DNA of 64,000 nucleotides from Eubacteriales bacterium (GCA_030524175.1 JAUNHC010000007.1:1-64000), one strand, 5' to 3'; shown: positions 1 to 7,976, numbered from the stretch's first letter. Notes: generated from the sequence alone by a model not told the origin. Translations and numbers: made by a program.

Positions 1-86
1 CAAGTCTGTCTGGAGAGGACAGCACCCGCCCCGGCTCCCTTCTGACCTCGACATCTAGTTATGAAAGTGAAGAATCCAGACAGTAA
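1..86 (+). other. possible 3' end of an upstream gene
   Basis: The frame beginning at base 3 is open to a TAA at 84-86 and would encode a short Ser/Glu-rich tail ending in SRQ. It may be the C-terminus of a gene cut by the window edge, but nothing in it identifies a family and the other two frames also end nearby. The local GC-rich stretch (about 23-50) contrasts with the following sequence. This is weak evidence, recorded so that the stretch is not left unexplained. Confidence 0.2.
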
Positions 87-201
87 AAGTGCAGGTCTGT
101 CAGAATTGTTACTCCGGACAGACAAAGGCTGCCTGAAAGATGTTCGCAGGTTATTCCCATACAAAGAAGTATTTGTCATGGGAAAGAGAGGAGAAGGGTA
201 T

Positions 202-1575
202 ATGAAATATTTGTTAAAGAACGGTACAGTTGTGTCGGGGGATCAGTCGGAAAAAATGGATGTTCTTATTGACGGGGAGAAGATTGTCAAGGTGGGATGC
301 GGGATCGTGTCAGAGGATGCACAGGTGATCGATGTGTCCGGTAAGCTCCTTTTTCCCGGATTTATTGACGGACATACCCATTTTGACCTTGAGGTGGCAG
401 GTACGGTGACTGCCGATGATTTTGAGACAGGGACACGGGCGGCATTGGCAGGAGGCACGACTATGGTAGTAGATTTTGCCTCTCAGGATAAGGGCGGCCA
501 CACTTTAAAGGAAGGCCTGGAAAAGTGGCATAAAAAAGCAGACGGCAAATGTTCCTGCGATTATTCTTTCCACATGTCCATTGTGGAGTGGAATGAGGAC
601 ACAGAAAGAGAAATCCAGGATATGATCCGTGAGGGGATCACCAGCTTCAAGCTTTATATGACTTATCCGGCAATGATCGTGGATGACTGTGACTTGTATA
701 AAATTATTAAGAAGCTTAACGAATATGGTTGTTTTGCCGGGGTACACTGTGAGAATGCCGGGGTTATTGACGCTCTTATCGCCGAAGCCAAGGCAGAAGG
801 AAGAATGGGACCGGAAAATCATCCCCTGGTGAGGCCGGATACCATGGAGGCAGAGGCTGTCCACCGTCTTCTTGTCATTGCCGGGGAGGCAGGTGCTCCG
901 GTGATGGTAGTCCATCTTACAAACAAAAAAGCATATGAGGAGATCATGGAGGCCCGTGAGAAAGGACAGAAGGTTTATGCAGAAACTTGTCCTCAATATC
1001 TTCTTCTTGAGGACAGCGTGTATTCCAGGCCTGATTTTGAAGGGGCTAAATTTGTATGCGCACCGCCTATCCGCAAAAAAGAGGACCAGGACTGTCTGTG
1101 GGAGGCCCTTGCTAGAGGTGATATCCAGACAGTGGCCACAGACCAGTGCAGCTTTACACTGGCGCAGAAGGCTATGGGCAAGGATGATTTTACCAAGATT
1201 CCCGGTGGGCTTCCGGGCGTGCAGACCAGAGGTTCCTTACTGTATACCTACGGTGTCCGGGAGGGAAGGATCACCAAGGAACAGATGTGCAGGCTGCTCA
1301 GTGAAAACGCTGCCAGGCTCTATGGTTTATATCCCAGAAAGGGAATTATCCAGGAGGGGAGCGATGCTGATATCGTAGTCTTTGATCCTGATAAAGAGGA
1401 CGTGATTTCTGCAAAGACACATGCCTACAACACAGATAATAATCCGTTCGAAGGATTTGCTCTTCACGGAGGGATCGACAAGGTTTTCCTCCGGGGAAAT
1501 CTGGCGGTTGAAAATGGCAAGGTGGTCATGGAGAAGCTGGGTACCTATATTCCCAGAGGAAAGAAACAGATCTGA
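202..1575 (+). CDS. hydA: dihydropyrimidinase / D-hydantoinase family amidohydrolase
   Basis: Predicted cytoplasmic binuclear-metal amidohydrolase that opens cyclic amides such as dihydropyrimidines or hydantoins. The 457-aa length matches the family. The metal ligands are visible: GHTH (H58, H60), the carboxylated lysine in SFKLYM (K150), H182, H238 and the catalytic Asp in TDQCSF (D314). Most relatives have TDHC/SDHC, so the Gln after the Asp is a variant. The frame stays open back to an ATG at 61, but the start at 202 is preceded by a good AGAGGAGAAGG site and begins exactly where the family begins (MKYLLKNGTVV). A YedF-like selenium protein follows, and XdhC and a selenocysteine-lyase-type enzyme lie nearby, so a role in purine or pyrimidine catabolism alongside a molybdenum hydroxylase is plausible. 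The exact substrate cannot be read from sequence. Confidence 0.88.
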   Translation: MKYLLKNGTVVSGDQSEKMDVLIDGEKIVKVGCGIVSEDAQVIDVSGKLLFPGFIDGHTHFDLEVAGTVTADDFETGTRAALAGGTTMVVDFASQDKGGHTLKEGLEKWHKKADGKCSCDYSFHMSIVEWNEDTEREIQDMIREGITSFKLYMTYPAMIVDDCDLYKIIKKLNEYGCFAGVHCENAGVIDALIAEAKAEGRMGPENHPLVRPDTMEAEAVHRLLVIAGEAGAPVMVVHLTNKKAYEEIMEAREKGQKVYAETCPQYLLLEDSVYSRPDFEGAKFVCAPPIRKKEDQDCLWEALARGDIQTVATDQCSFTLAQKAMGKDDFTKIPGGLPGVQTRGSLLYTYGVREGRITKEQMCRLLSENAARLYGLYPRKGIIQEGSDADIVVFDPDKEDVISAKTHAYNTDNNPFEGFALHGGIDKVFLRGNLAVENGKVVMEKLGTYIPRGKKQI

Positions 1576-1594
1576 CAGTACAGAAAATAAATTC

Positions 1595-1622
1595 GTAACT
1601 GTTCATGGTTCTGAACAGTTAC
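1595..1622. repeat. GTAACTGTTCA palindrome, copy 1
   Basis: Perfect inverted repeat with 11-bp arms GTAACTGTTCA / TGAACAGTTAC and a 6-base loop TGGTTC, in the 66-bp gap between hydA and yedF. The copy at 33708-33735 is identical base for base, and related arms occur at several other intergenic sites in this window. There is no T-run behind it, so it is not a classical terminator. It could fold in the mRNA as an intercistronic hairpin. Confidence 0.8.
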
Positions 1623-1641
1623 ATAAATTCAGAGGTGAAAT

Positions 1642-2268
1642 ATGGAACATATTATTGATGCAAAAGGCAAACCTTGCCCCCAGCCGGTGGTCATGGCAAT
1701 GAAGACTTTAGAAAAAGCTGTTTCAGGGGATACGGTAAAAGTGTTGGTGGACAATGAAACGGCAGTGAGTAATTTAAGCAGACTGGCCAACAGCAAGGGC
1801 TGCAGCTTTGTGTCTGAGAAGACAGGGGAGAATGAGTACCTGGTGCGTATGTGTCCGGGAGACAAGGCACCGGCGGATTTCGGGCAAGAAATAAAATGTG
1901 AGCCGGAGAAGGATGAAAGGCTAAAAAGCGGCGGTCCCCTTGTGGTATCTGTGGGTTCTGACAAGATGGGGGAAGGAAATGATGAACTGGGCCGTCTTCT
2001 CATGAAGGGTTTTGTCTATGCAGTGACTCAGCTTGAGCAGATGCCTGAGACCATTCTCTTCTATAATGGAGGAGCCAGGCTGACTGTGGAAGGCTCTCAG
2101 TCTCTGGAAGACTTAAAAAGTCTGGAAGAGCAGGGCGTGGAGATTCTCACCTGCGGTACCTGTCTGGATTATTATAAGCTTAAGGATAAGCTGGCAGTGG
2201 GAAAAGTCACAAATATGTATACGATCGTGGAGACACTTGCAGGGGCGGGGAGAGTTATCAAGCCGTGA
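1642..2268 (+). CDS. yedF: YedF-like selenium metabolism protein (TusA domain + DsrE-like domain)
   Basis: 208 aa. Residues 1-70 are a TusA/SirA-type domain with the hallmark CPQP motif (DAKGKPCPQPVVMAMK), whose cysteine carries persulfide sulfur in the family. After an acidic linker, residues from about 95 (PLVVSVGSDKMGEGNDELG) form a DsrE/F-like domain containing LTCGTCLDYY, with two more cysteines. This two-domain arrangement is the one named selenium metabolism protein YedF in Clostridia. It is known to co-occur with selenophosphate synthetase and selenium-dependent molybdenum hydroxylases, which supports a role in selenium or sulfur delivery. SD AGAGGTG precedes the ATG. It lies 66 bp after hydA, probably in the same transcript. 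Biochemical function is inferred. Confidence 0.85.
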   Translation: MEHIIDAKGKPCPQPVVMAMKTLEKAVSGDTVKVLVDNETAVSNLSRLANSKGCSFVSEKTGENEYLVRMCPGDKAPADFGQEIKCEPEKDERLKSGGPLVVSVGSDKMGEGNDELGRLLMKGFVYAVTQLEQMPETILFYNGGARLTVEGSQSLEDLKSLEEQGVEILTCGTCLDYYKLKDKLAVGKVTNMYTIVETLAGAGRVIKP

Positions 2269-2321
2269 CACAGTTCCCGGAAAAGGGAACAAGGCAGAGT
2301 ATTTTCCAGGTATATAAGGAA

Positions 2322-2350
2322 ACCCGGCTGGATGATCCAGCCGGGTGATT
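2322..2350 (+). terminator. intrinsic terminator after yedF
   Basis: Hairpin with 11-bp arms ACCCGGCTGGA / TCCAGCCGGGT, 3-base loop TGA, followed by GATTTT. It lies between yedF (+) and the convergent symporter gene (-), where termination is expected. Confidence 0.8.
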
Positions 2351-2395
2351 TTGTCTCCTGTGTGATATCCGCATCCTGCGGGCCACAAAGTAATC

Positions 2396-3616
2396 TTATA
2401 AATCAATACTGATCTTCTGCTCAGCAATATTGTGTTTCTTGGCATATCCTGTAAGCATCAATGTCAGCGCACCGTCGCCGGTTACGTTGCAGGCTGTGCC
2501 GAAGCTGTCCTGCAGAGCGAAGATGGTGAGCATCAGTGCGGTTCCGGCATCGTCGAATTTCAGGACACCGGTGATGATCCCAAGGGATGCCATAACAGTA
2601 CCTCCGGGAACACCAGGTGCTCCGATGGCGAAAATGCCAAGGAGTATACAGAAGAGAACCATGGTTCCAAGAGACGGAACAGAGCCGTACAGGATCTTGG
2701 AGATTGTCATACAGAAGAATACCTCTGTCAATACGGAGCCGCAAAGATGGATATTGGCAAAGAGCGGAATGCCGAACTGTACCATATCTTTACGTAAAGG
2801 CTTCGCTTTGTCTGCACACTGAAGAGCCACTGCCAGGGTGGCAGCGGAGGACATGGTTCCTACTGCAGTGATGTAAGCCGGTCCATAATGCTTTACCACT
2901 TCCATAGGATTTTCCTTGGAGTAGGTTCCCGCCAGCACATACAACAGGGTCATCCACAGGAAATGTCCGATCAATACGATTACGATAACCTGTAAAAATA
3001 CAGGAAGCTGTTTGGTGATAGATCCTTCATAAGCAAGGGCACAGAATGTAAAGCCGATGAAAATAGGAAGGATAGGTATAATGATCTTGGAAACCAGAGA
3101 GAGCACGATCTTCTGGAATTCGTCCAATACTCCGGTAATAAGTTTCGCTTTATTCCATGTTGCTGCAAGACCGATCATGACGGAGAATACGAGAGCACTC
3201 ATAACAGACATGATCTGCGGGATCGCCAGCTCAAACACAACATCAGGAAGAGTCTTAAGCCCTTCTACGTCCGTCACGATAGACAGATGCGGAATGAGTG
3301 CATAGCCGGATGCCATGGAGAACAGAGCAGCGCCTAAGGATGATGCGTAAGCGATGCAGATGGCAACACCCAGCATACGGGAGGCATTGTTGCCAAGTTT
3401 GGTGATGGATGGTGCGATGAAACCGATGATGATCAACGGTACACAGAAGTTGATCAGCTGTCCCAAAATGTACTTCAGAGTAACCACTACGTTCAGGATA
3501 CCTGTTGTGAGCCCGGAGCCGTCAGTGGCATTTAAAATAAGGCCGATGACAATACCAAGCACTACGCCTACCAGAAGCTTAAACGGAAGGCTGCTGAAAA
3601 AACTGTTTTTCTTCAT
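2396..3616 (-). CDS. dicarboxylate/amino acid:cation symporter (DAACS, SLC1-like)
   Basis: 406-aa polytopic membrane protein of the glutamate/serine-threonine/dicarboxylate symporter family. The N-terminus (FKLLVGVVLGIVIGLIL) and the C-terminal half with GAPGVPGG, then ALMLTIFALQDSFGTACNVTGDGALTLMLTGY, match the hairpin HP2/TM8 region whose Asp and Asn bind substrate and sodium. SD GAAGGGGGA precedes the ATG. It lies 88 bp downstream of the CdsB/CyuA-like gene on the same strand, so the two are probably one operon and the substrate may be cysteine, serine or a related small amino acid. That substrate is inference from context; the family also carries Glu, Asp and dicarboxylates. Confidence 0.88.
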   Translation of the reverse strand: MKKNSFFSSLPFKLLVGVVLGIVIGLILNATDGSGLTTGILNVVVTLKYILGQLINFCVPLIIIGFIAPSITKLGNNASRMLGVAICIAYASSLGAALFSMASGYALIPHLSIVTDVEGLKTLPDVVFELAIPQIMSVMSALVFSVMIGLAATWNKAKLITGVLDEFQKIVLSLVSKIIIPILPIFIGFTFCALAYEGSITKQLPVFLQVIVIVLIGHFLWMTLLYVLAGTYSKENPMEVVKHYGPAYITAVGTMSSAATLAVALQCADKAKPLRKDMVQFGIPLFANIHLCGSVLTEVFFCMTISKILYGSVPSLGTMVLFCILLGIFAIGAPGVPGGTVMASLGIITGVLKFDDAGTALMLTIFALQDSFGTACNVTGDGALTLMLTGYAKKHNIAEQKISIDL

Positions 3617-3704
3617 AAAAAAATCCCCCTTCTAAGGTCATACCTTAATGTAATTTATGCCGGATAGCCAGTCAGTAGTATTTATTCTGGCCGCGGCAGT
3701 ATTC

Positions 3705-4997
3705 TTAACAATCCTGATTTACATTTACACGGTCAATCATGACGTTAAGGATCTCCGTGTCGGTGGCACGCATTCCCACTCTTCCGATGTAACCCATGCT
3801 CTTGATGGTTTCTTCCACATCACCCTTGATGATTCCTTCACCGGGAAGAAAGCTCTTGTTCTGGATGCTGAGATGGAAAGCCATCAGGGCTGCGTCCACA
3901 GAAGAGGCGATCTTGGCTGCACAGGATGGTTTGGCTCCATCACATACAATACCGCCCACGTTTCCTAAAGTATTGATGATAGTCAGGGATACCTGCTGGT
4001 AATTCCCTCCGTACATATAGGTGATTCCGGCCCCTGCCCCGCAGGCTGCACTGACTGCCCCGCAGTAAGCAGAAAGACTGCCTATGTAATATTTCTGATG
4101 GATGGCAATGAGATTGCTCACGACCAGAGAACGGAACATCTTCTCCCTGGATACTTCCCATTCCTCCGCATAAGCGATCACCGGAAGGGATACGGTCATC
4201 CCCTGGTTGCCGCTTCCTGAGTTGATGACTACAGGCATGGAGCACCCGCCCATACGTGCATCACTGCCGGCTGCAGCTCTGGCACATGCCCGGGTGGTGA
4301 TACCTTTGCCCCAGACGTGCATCAGGGTTTTCCCTATCTGGGCACCGTAGTTATTGTCCAGGCCTTCCTGGGAAATTGCAGTATTCATCTGGACCTGGCG
4401 TCCGATGACCTCCTCAATATCCTCCATTTTCACATGATCGGCAAAATCCAGAATGTCCCGTACCGTGAGCTGTGATTTGTCAACACCTGCATCCTCTGAT
4501 TCGGCTTCAACAGGCTGGTCAAGAAGAACCTCCCCGTCTTTAACCATTTTTGTGATGTTGGTGTGCTGGTTCACGATCGTGACCTCTGCATAATGACTGC
4601 CCTTGATCACCTTTGCGACAATATAAAGGTTTGCCACTCCCTCCACAAGGGAGCATGAACACATGCCCTTGTCCACCAGTTCCTTGGTGCGCTCAATGTG
4701 CTCCGGCGTGATAGACTCCAGAACTTCCAGAGCCTTGTCGGCGTTTCCGCCTACCGCGCCTAAAACAGCAGCTACGTCAATCCCTTTTAAACCGCCTGAG
4801 TTAGGGACGGTTACGCCTTTTACATTCTTGATGATGTTGCCGCTGCAGCTCATCTCAATGGTATCAGGGAATTCTCCCAGCACCTTTGTGGCCTTGGCGG
4901 AGGCGTAGGCGATGGCAATTGGTTCAGTACAGCCCAGGGCCGGAACCAGCTCATGCTTCAGGATGTTCAGATAATTTGCATAAAGCGCAGAATCCAT
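3705..4997 (-). CDS. UPF0597 family, L-cysteine desulfidase / L-serine dehydratase-like protein
   Basis: 430 aa from the ATG at 4997, which has SD GGAGAGGAGAAAAG. An upstream in-frame ATG would add 14 unlikely residues. The conserved N-terminal ALGCTEPIAIAYA and later cysteine-containing blocks (GMCSCSLVEGVAN, AYCGAVSAACGAGAGITY, GGIVCDGAKPSCAAK) are those of the UPF0597/YhaM family, whose members CdsB and CyuA use a Fe-S cluster to degrade L-cysteine to pyruvate, ammonia and sulfide. The cysteines could supply the cluster. It is transcribed with the symporter and divergently from a cysteine-desulfurase-like gene, which suggests the neighbourhood handles cysteine sulfur or selenium. The exact substrate is not proven. 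Confidence 0.83.
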   Translation of the reverse strand: MDSALYANYLNILKHELVPALGCTEPIAIAYASAKATKVLGEFPDTIEMSCSGNIIKNVKGVTVPNSGGLKGIDVAAVLGAVGGNADKALEVLESITPEHIERTKELVDKGMCSCSLVEGVANLYIVAKVIKGSHYAEVTIVNQHTNITKMVKDGEVLLDQPVEAESEDAGVDKSQLTVRDILDFADHVKMEDIEEVIGRQVQMNTAISQEGLDNNYGAQIGKTLMHVWGKGITTRACARAAAGSDARMGGCSMPVVINSGSGNQGMTVSLPVIAYAEEWEVSREKMFRSLVVSNLIAIHQKYYIGSLSAYCGAVSAACGAGAGITYMYGGNYQQVSLTIINTLGNVGGIVCDGAKPSCAAKIASSVDAALMAFHLSIQNKSFLPGEGIIKGDVEETIKSMGYIGRVGMRATDTEILNVMIDRVNVNQDC

Positions 4998-5064
4998 CTC
5001 TTTTCTCCTCTCCTTATTTGTTGGCCGCAGGGGAAACAAGACCCCGTGACGGCACTATGCAATT

Positions 5065-5093
5065 ATTATAATATATCTATCAGAAAATCTCAA
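5065..5093 (-). promoter_or_regulatory. predicted promoter of the desulfidase-symporter operon
   Basis: Read on the minus strand: -35 TTGAGA (5093-5088), 17-bp spacer, -10 TATAAT (5070-5065). Start of transcription would be about 60 bp before the ATG at 4997. Confidence 0.6.
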
Positions 5094-5106
5094 TATTTAT
5101 TTATTA

Positions 5107-5145
5107 TTTACAAAAAATAGTTTATTTGGTATATTCATACCAGGG
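5107..5145 (+). promoter_or_regulatory. predicted promoter with overlapping TGGTAT palindrome
   Basis: -35 TTTACA (5107-5112), 17-bp spacer, -10 TATATT (5130-5135). The palindrome TGGTAT-ATTC-ATACCA (5127-5142) overlaps the -10, and a second related site TGGTA-AAA-TACCA sits at 5086+100, that is 5186-5198, immediately before the ribosome binding site of the class V aminotransferase. Two matching palindromes around one start suggest a repressor operator; no regulator gene is adjacent. Confidence 0.45.
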
Positions 5146-5213
5146 TAATAACTGAATTATCACGGTGAACTTAAACAATTTAAAGTGGTAAAATACCAGA
5201 GGAGAGACGTATT

Positions 5214-6359
5214 ATGATCTATTTGGACAGTGCAGCTACCAGCTATCATAAGCCTGACTGTGTGGCGGAGGCTGTTTATCATGCAATAAAACATTTGGGA
5301 AACAGCGGCCGGGGATTCAGCCGGGAGTCCCTGGAAGCATCCAGGGTGATATTTGACACAAGATGTATGTTGGCGGAATTGTTTGAGACGGAGGGTCCCC
5401 GGCAGGTTGCTTTTACTTCCAATGCAACGGAGGCCCTGAACACGGCAATTTTGGGAAGTTTTCAGGCAAAGGGGAAAATCCATGTGATCACCACAGCCAT
5501 GGAGCACAACAGTGTACTGCGTCCTCTGTATCTTCTGGAGGACGGGGGAATGGAGCTTACCATTTTAAGGACTGATGAGAAGGGTTGTATTTCCCCGGAA
5601 GAGATGGAAGGGGCGGTGAAGGCGAATACAAGAGCCATTGTGTGTACACACGCATCCAATCTTACAGGGAATTTAAACAATATCCGGGAAATCGGGAGGA
5701 TTGCCAAAGCGCACAGGCTTCTGTTTATTTTAGACGCATCTCAGACGGCAGGTGTTTTTCCGGTCTCTATGGAAAAGGATGGGATTGATATCCTTTGCTG
5801 TTCAGGCCATAAGGGACTTATGGGGCCTCAGGGAACAGGAGTGATATGTGTGAGGCCCGGTATCTCTCTCAATCCCTTGAAAACAGGGGGGAGCGGTGTC
5901 CAGACCTTTTCCAGGACACATCCTGTACAAATGCCGGAGGCCTTGGAAGCAGGTACTCTCAACGGTCATGGAATTGCGGGACTTGGGGCAGCGTTGAAGT
6001 GGCTGAAGGATACGGGCATTGACAAGGTGAGGCTGAGAGAACAGTCATTGATGATACGTTTCCATAAGCAGGTGAAGGACATTCCGGGAGTGAGGATCTA
6101 TGGAGATTTTTCAGATTATGAAAGGGCTCCGGTGGTAACACTGAATATAAAGGATTATGATTCTTATGAGATAGGCAGTGTGCTTATGGATGAATTTGAG
6201 ATCAGCACCAGAGCAGGCGGACATTGCGCACCGCTGATGCACGAAGCTTTGGGCACAAGAGAACAGGGGGCAGTACGGTTCAGCTTCTCATATTTTAATA
6301 CAGAGGAAGAAATAGACAGGGCGGCAGAAGCGGTAAGAAAAACAGCACAGGAGGCGTAA
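5214..6359 (+). CDS. aminotransferase class V: cysteine desulfurase / selenocysteine lyase family
   Basis: 381-aa PLP enzyme. The opening IYLDSAATSYHKP is typical of NifS/CsdB-like enzymes. The PLP lysine is in CCSGHKGLMGPQGTGV, and the C-terminal RAGGHCAPLMHEALGT carries the cysteine that accepts sulfur or selenium in the group II (SufS/CsdB) branch. SD GGAGAG precedes the ATG. The next gene, XdhC-like, starts one base after its stop, so they are co-transcribed. In molybdenum-hydroxylase gene sets such an enzyme is proposed to provide the terminal sulfido or selenido ligand. That specific role is inference; general cysteine desulfurase activity is the safer call. Confidence 0.87.
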   Translation: MIYLDSAATSYHKPDCVAEAVYHAIKHLGNSGRGFSRESLEASRVIFDTRCMLAELFETEGPRQVAFTSNATEALNTAILGSFQAKGKIHVITTAMEHNSVLRPLYLLEDGGMELTILRTDEKGCISPEEMEGAVKANTRAIVCTHASNLTGNLNNIREIGRIAKAHRLLFILDASQTAGVFPVSMEKDGIDILCCSGHKGLMGPQGTGVICVRPGISLNPLKTGGSGVQTFSRTHPVQMPEALEAGTLNGHGIAGLGAALKWLKDTGIDKVRLREQSLMIRFHKQVKDIPGVRIYGDFSDYERAPVVTLNIKDYDSYEIGSVLMDEFEISTRAGGHCAPLMHEALGTREQGAVRFSFSYFNTEEEIDRAAEAVRKTAQEA

Positions 6360-6360
6360 T

Positions 6361-7356
6361 ATGTACAGTGAAATATATGAAATGCTGGAACGGCAGGGAA
6401 AAGTAAAAACCGCAGTGATACTGAACGGAAAATACGCAGGAAGCAAATGTATTGTCCAGGAGGGGAAATGTATCCTCACAGGGAAGGACCCTGGGCCTCT
6501 CTGGAGTACCTGGGAGAAAGAGCTTTCAGCTATAGAGGAGACAGGTATCACTGTCATTGACGGCACAGAAATTTTCGTGGAAATTTATCTGAAGAATCCT
6601 CATCTCATTCTTCTGGGAGGAGGGCATGTATCCTGCCCCGCAGCCCATATGGGTAAGATGCTGGGGTTCCATGTGTCTGTGATGGATGACAGGGAAGAAT
6701 TTATCTCCGAAGAACGTTTTCCTGATGCTGACGAGAGGATTCAGGGAGGATTCCATGAACTGTCAGAAAAAATTCCTGCTTATGACAATGCTTATTATGT
6801 GATCCTCACCAGAGGACATGCAGGTGATTCCTTGTGTGCCAGGCAGATTTTGAGAAGGCCCTATATCTATCTGGGAATGATCGGAAGTAAGACTAAGGTG
6901 AAGCTTACAAGGGAAAAGCTGATGCAGGAAGGATTTACGGAAGCTGAGCTGGACACCATACATGCGCCCATCGGTCTCCCTATCGGAGGGCAGATGCCTG
7001 AGGAAATTGCAGTGAGTATAATGGCTGAAATCGTGCAGGTGAAAAACAAGCATTATGCAGCCTTTACGGATGAAAAGGTACAGGAGGCTGTTCAGGCCGG
7101 GACCAGCGGCGTGATGATGACTATTGTGAGAAAAAGCGGTTCCTCCCCCAGGGGGACAGGCAGCAAGATGTTTCTTGCCGACAACGGCAGATCTTACGGC
7201 AGCATAGGCGGCGGCAGTGTGGAATATGAGGCAATGAGACATGCGGCGGAGGTGAGTCATGGGGAAGTACAGCATTATAACCTGTCTGTCACTGACCAGA
7301 AAAATTTGGGGATGATCTGCGGCGGAAGAGTAGATGTGTTCTTTGAACGGCTGTGA
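6361..7356 (+). CDS. xdhC: XdhC/CoxI family molybdenum hydroxylase maturation protein
   Basis: 331 aa with the two XdhC domains in swapped order. The Rossmann-type XdhC_C domain comes first (HLILLGGGHVSCPAAHMGKM, residues about 78-97, continuing to MIGSKTKVKLTREKL), and the CoxI/XdhC_N domain is at the C-terminus (SGSSPRGTGSKMFLADNGRSYGSIGGGSVE, ending LGMICGGRVDVFFERL). Family members bind molybdenum cofactor and insert the sulfurated form into xanthine dehydrogenase-type enzymes. It directly follows the cysteine-desulfurase-like gene, which fits a sulfuration pair. No hydroxylase structural gene is inside the window, so the client enzyme must lie upstream or elsewhere. Confidence 0.86.
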   Translation: MYSEIYEMLERQGKVKTAVILNGKYAGSKCIVQEGKCILTGKDPGPLWSTWEKELSAIEETGITVIDGTEIFVEIYLKNPHLILLGGGHVSCPAAHMGKMLGFHVSVMDDREEFISEERFPDADERIQGGFHELSEKIPAYDNAYYVILTRGHAGDSLCARQILRRPYIYLGMIGSKTKVKLTREKLMQEGFTEAELDTIHAPIGLPIGGQMPEEIAVSIMAEIVQVKNKHYAAFTDEKVQEAVQAGTSGVMMTIVRKSGSSPRGTGSKMFLADNGRSYGSIGGGSVEYEAMRHAAEVSHGEVQHYNLSVTDQKNLGMICGGRVDVFFERL

Positions 7357-7435
7357 GGCATTGTGTGTTATTACTGAAAATGTCATATAATTATTGTGAG
7401 AAATAGATAAAAGTGTGATATTAAAGAAACAAAGG

Positions 7436-7464
7436 TTGTTCTTCTCTGAAAGAAATGATATGAT
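7436..7464 (+). promoter_or_regulatory. predicted promoter of the hydrogenase maturation operon
   Basis: -35 TTGTTC (7436-7441), 17-bp spacer, -10 TATGAT (7459-7464). Transcription would start near 7471, giving a 5' leader of about 245 nt before the first gene at 7716. Confidence 0.6.
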
Positions 7465-7470
7465 AATCCT

Positions 7471-7681
7471 AGTCTCAGGCTGCATGAGCAGCTGTGAGGT
7501 AATGAGCAAACAGCCAGGCGGGTCGTGTGTATCCGCATTGACTTAATAAGTACCGGACTTTAAAGGGTCATACCTGCGGAGGATGGACAGTCAGAATCGT
7601 ACAGAGAAGGTGGAAGATTACGGCATAGAGCCGTGGTTTCCTTTTTGCGTGAATCGGCGTCCGTCACAGGGCGCCGTTTTT
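7471..7681 (+). ncRNA. structured 5' leader with intrinsic terminator; candidate cis-regulatory RNA
   Basis: The 360-bp gap between xdhC and the TM1266-like gene has no gene but several paired elements. They are a GCTGC-ATGA-GCAGC hairpin (about 7480-7495), CCGCA..TGAC pairing with GTCA..TGCGG (about 7531-7579), ACGGC-ATAGA-GCCGT (7620-7634) followed by a T-rich run, and a strong terminator hairpin with 8-bp arms CGGCGTCC/GGGCGCCG (7655-7676) followed by TTTTT, ending 35 bp before the ATG at 7716. A terminator between promoter and first gene implies attenuation control. The folded core resembles no riboswitch class that I can identify by eye: cobalamin, TPP, SAM-I, lysine, glycine, THF and T-box consensus elements are absent. 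Confidence 0.55.
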
Positions 7682-7715
7682 GCGTACAGAAAATTACCAG
7701 AAAGGAAGACAGTAT

Positions 7716-7976
7716 ATGCCGACAAGAATAGCCGTGATAGCCATTATTGTGGAAGACCGTTCTAAAAGCGAAGAACTGAATCAGATTCTCCATCAATACG
7801 GAGAATTTATTGTAGGAAGGATGGGGGTACCATACAAGCCTAAGGAGATTTCCGTTATCAGTGTAATACTGGATGCGCCTCAGGAGAAAATCAGCGCCCT
7901 TTCAGGGAAACTTGGAATGCTTCAAGGTGTCTCAAGCAAGACAGTTTATTCCAGGCTGCCGGAGAAAAGCCTATGA
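7716..7976 (+). CDS. TM1266-like iron-only hydrogenase system regulator
   Basis: 86 aa. The pattern TRIAVIAIIVEDRSKSEELNQILHQYGEFIVGRMGVPY is that of the small ACT-fold-like TM1266 family (putative iron-only hydrogenase system regulator), which in Clostridia and Thermotogae sits with hydE, hydF and hydG. The start at 7716 follows SD AAAGGA. Its stop overlaps the hydE start by 4 bases (ATGA), indicating translational coupling. The regulatory role is only proposed for the family; no DNA-binding motif is visible, so a ligand-sensing or NikR-like C-terminal-domain function is possible. Confidence 0.85.
   Translation: MPTRIAVIAIIVEDRSKSEELNQILHQYGEFIVGRMGVPYKPKEISVISVILDAPQEKISALSGKLGMLQGVSSKTVYSRLPEKSL

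Noticed and set aside
1-60. SECIS element of an upstream selenoprotein
   Set aside because: A small hairpin can be drawn (CTGTCT/GGACAG), but no UGA codon in a recognisable coding frame is visible, so the idea is unsupported.
61-201. N-terminal extension of the dihydropyrimidinase
   Set aside because: The family starts at the ATG at 202, which has a good ribosome binding site; the 47 upstream codons resemble no known domain.
2430-2822. Long open frames on the plus strand opposite the symporter
   Set aside because: They are antisense to a clear membrane protein, have no ribosome binding site and no recognisable product.
7471-7715. T-box, TPP, THF, SAM or c-di-GMP riboswitch
   Set aside because: The diagnostic conserved sequences of those classes are not present; only general hairpin and terminator structure is supported.
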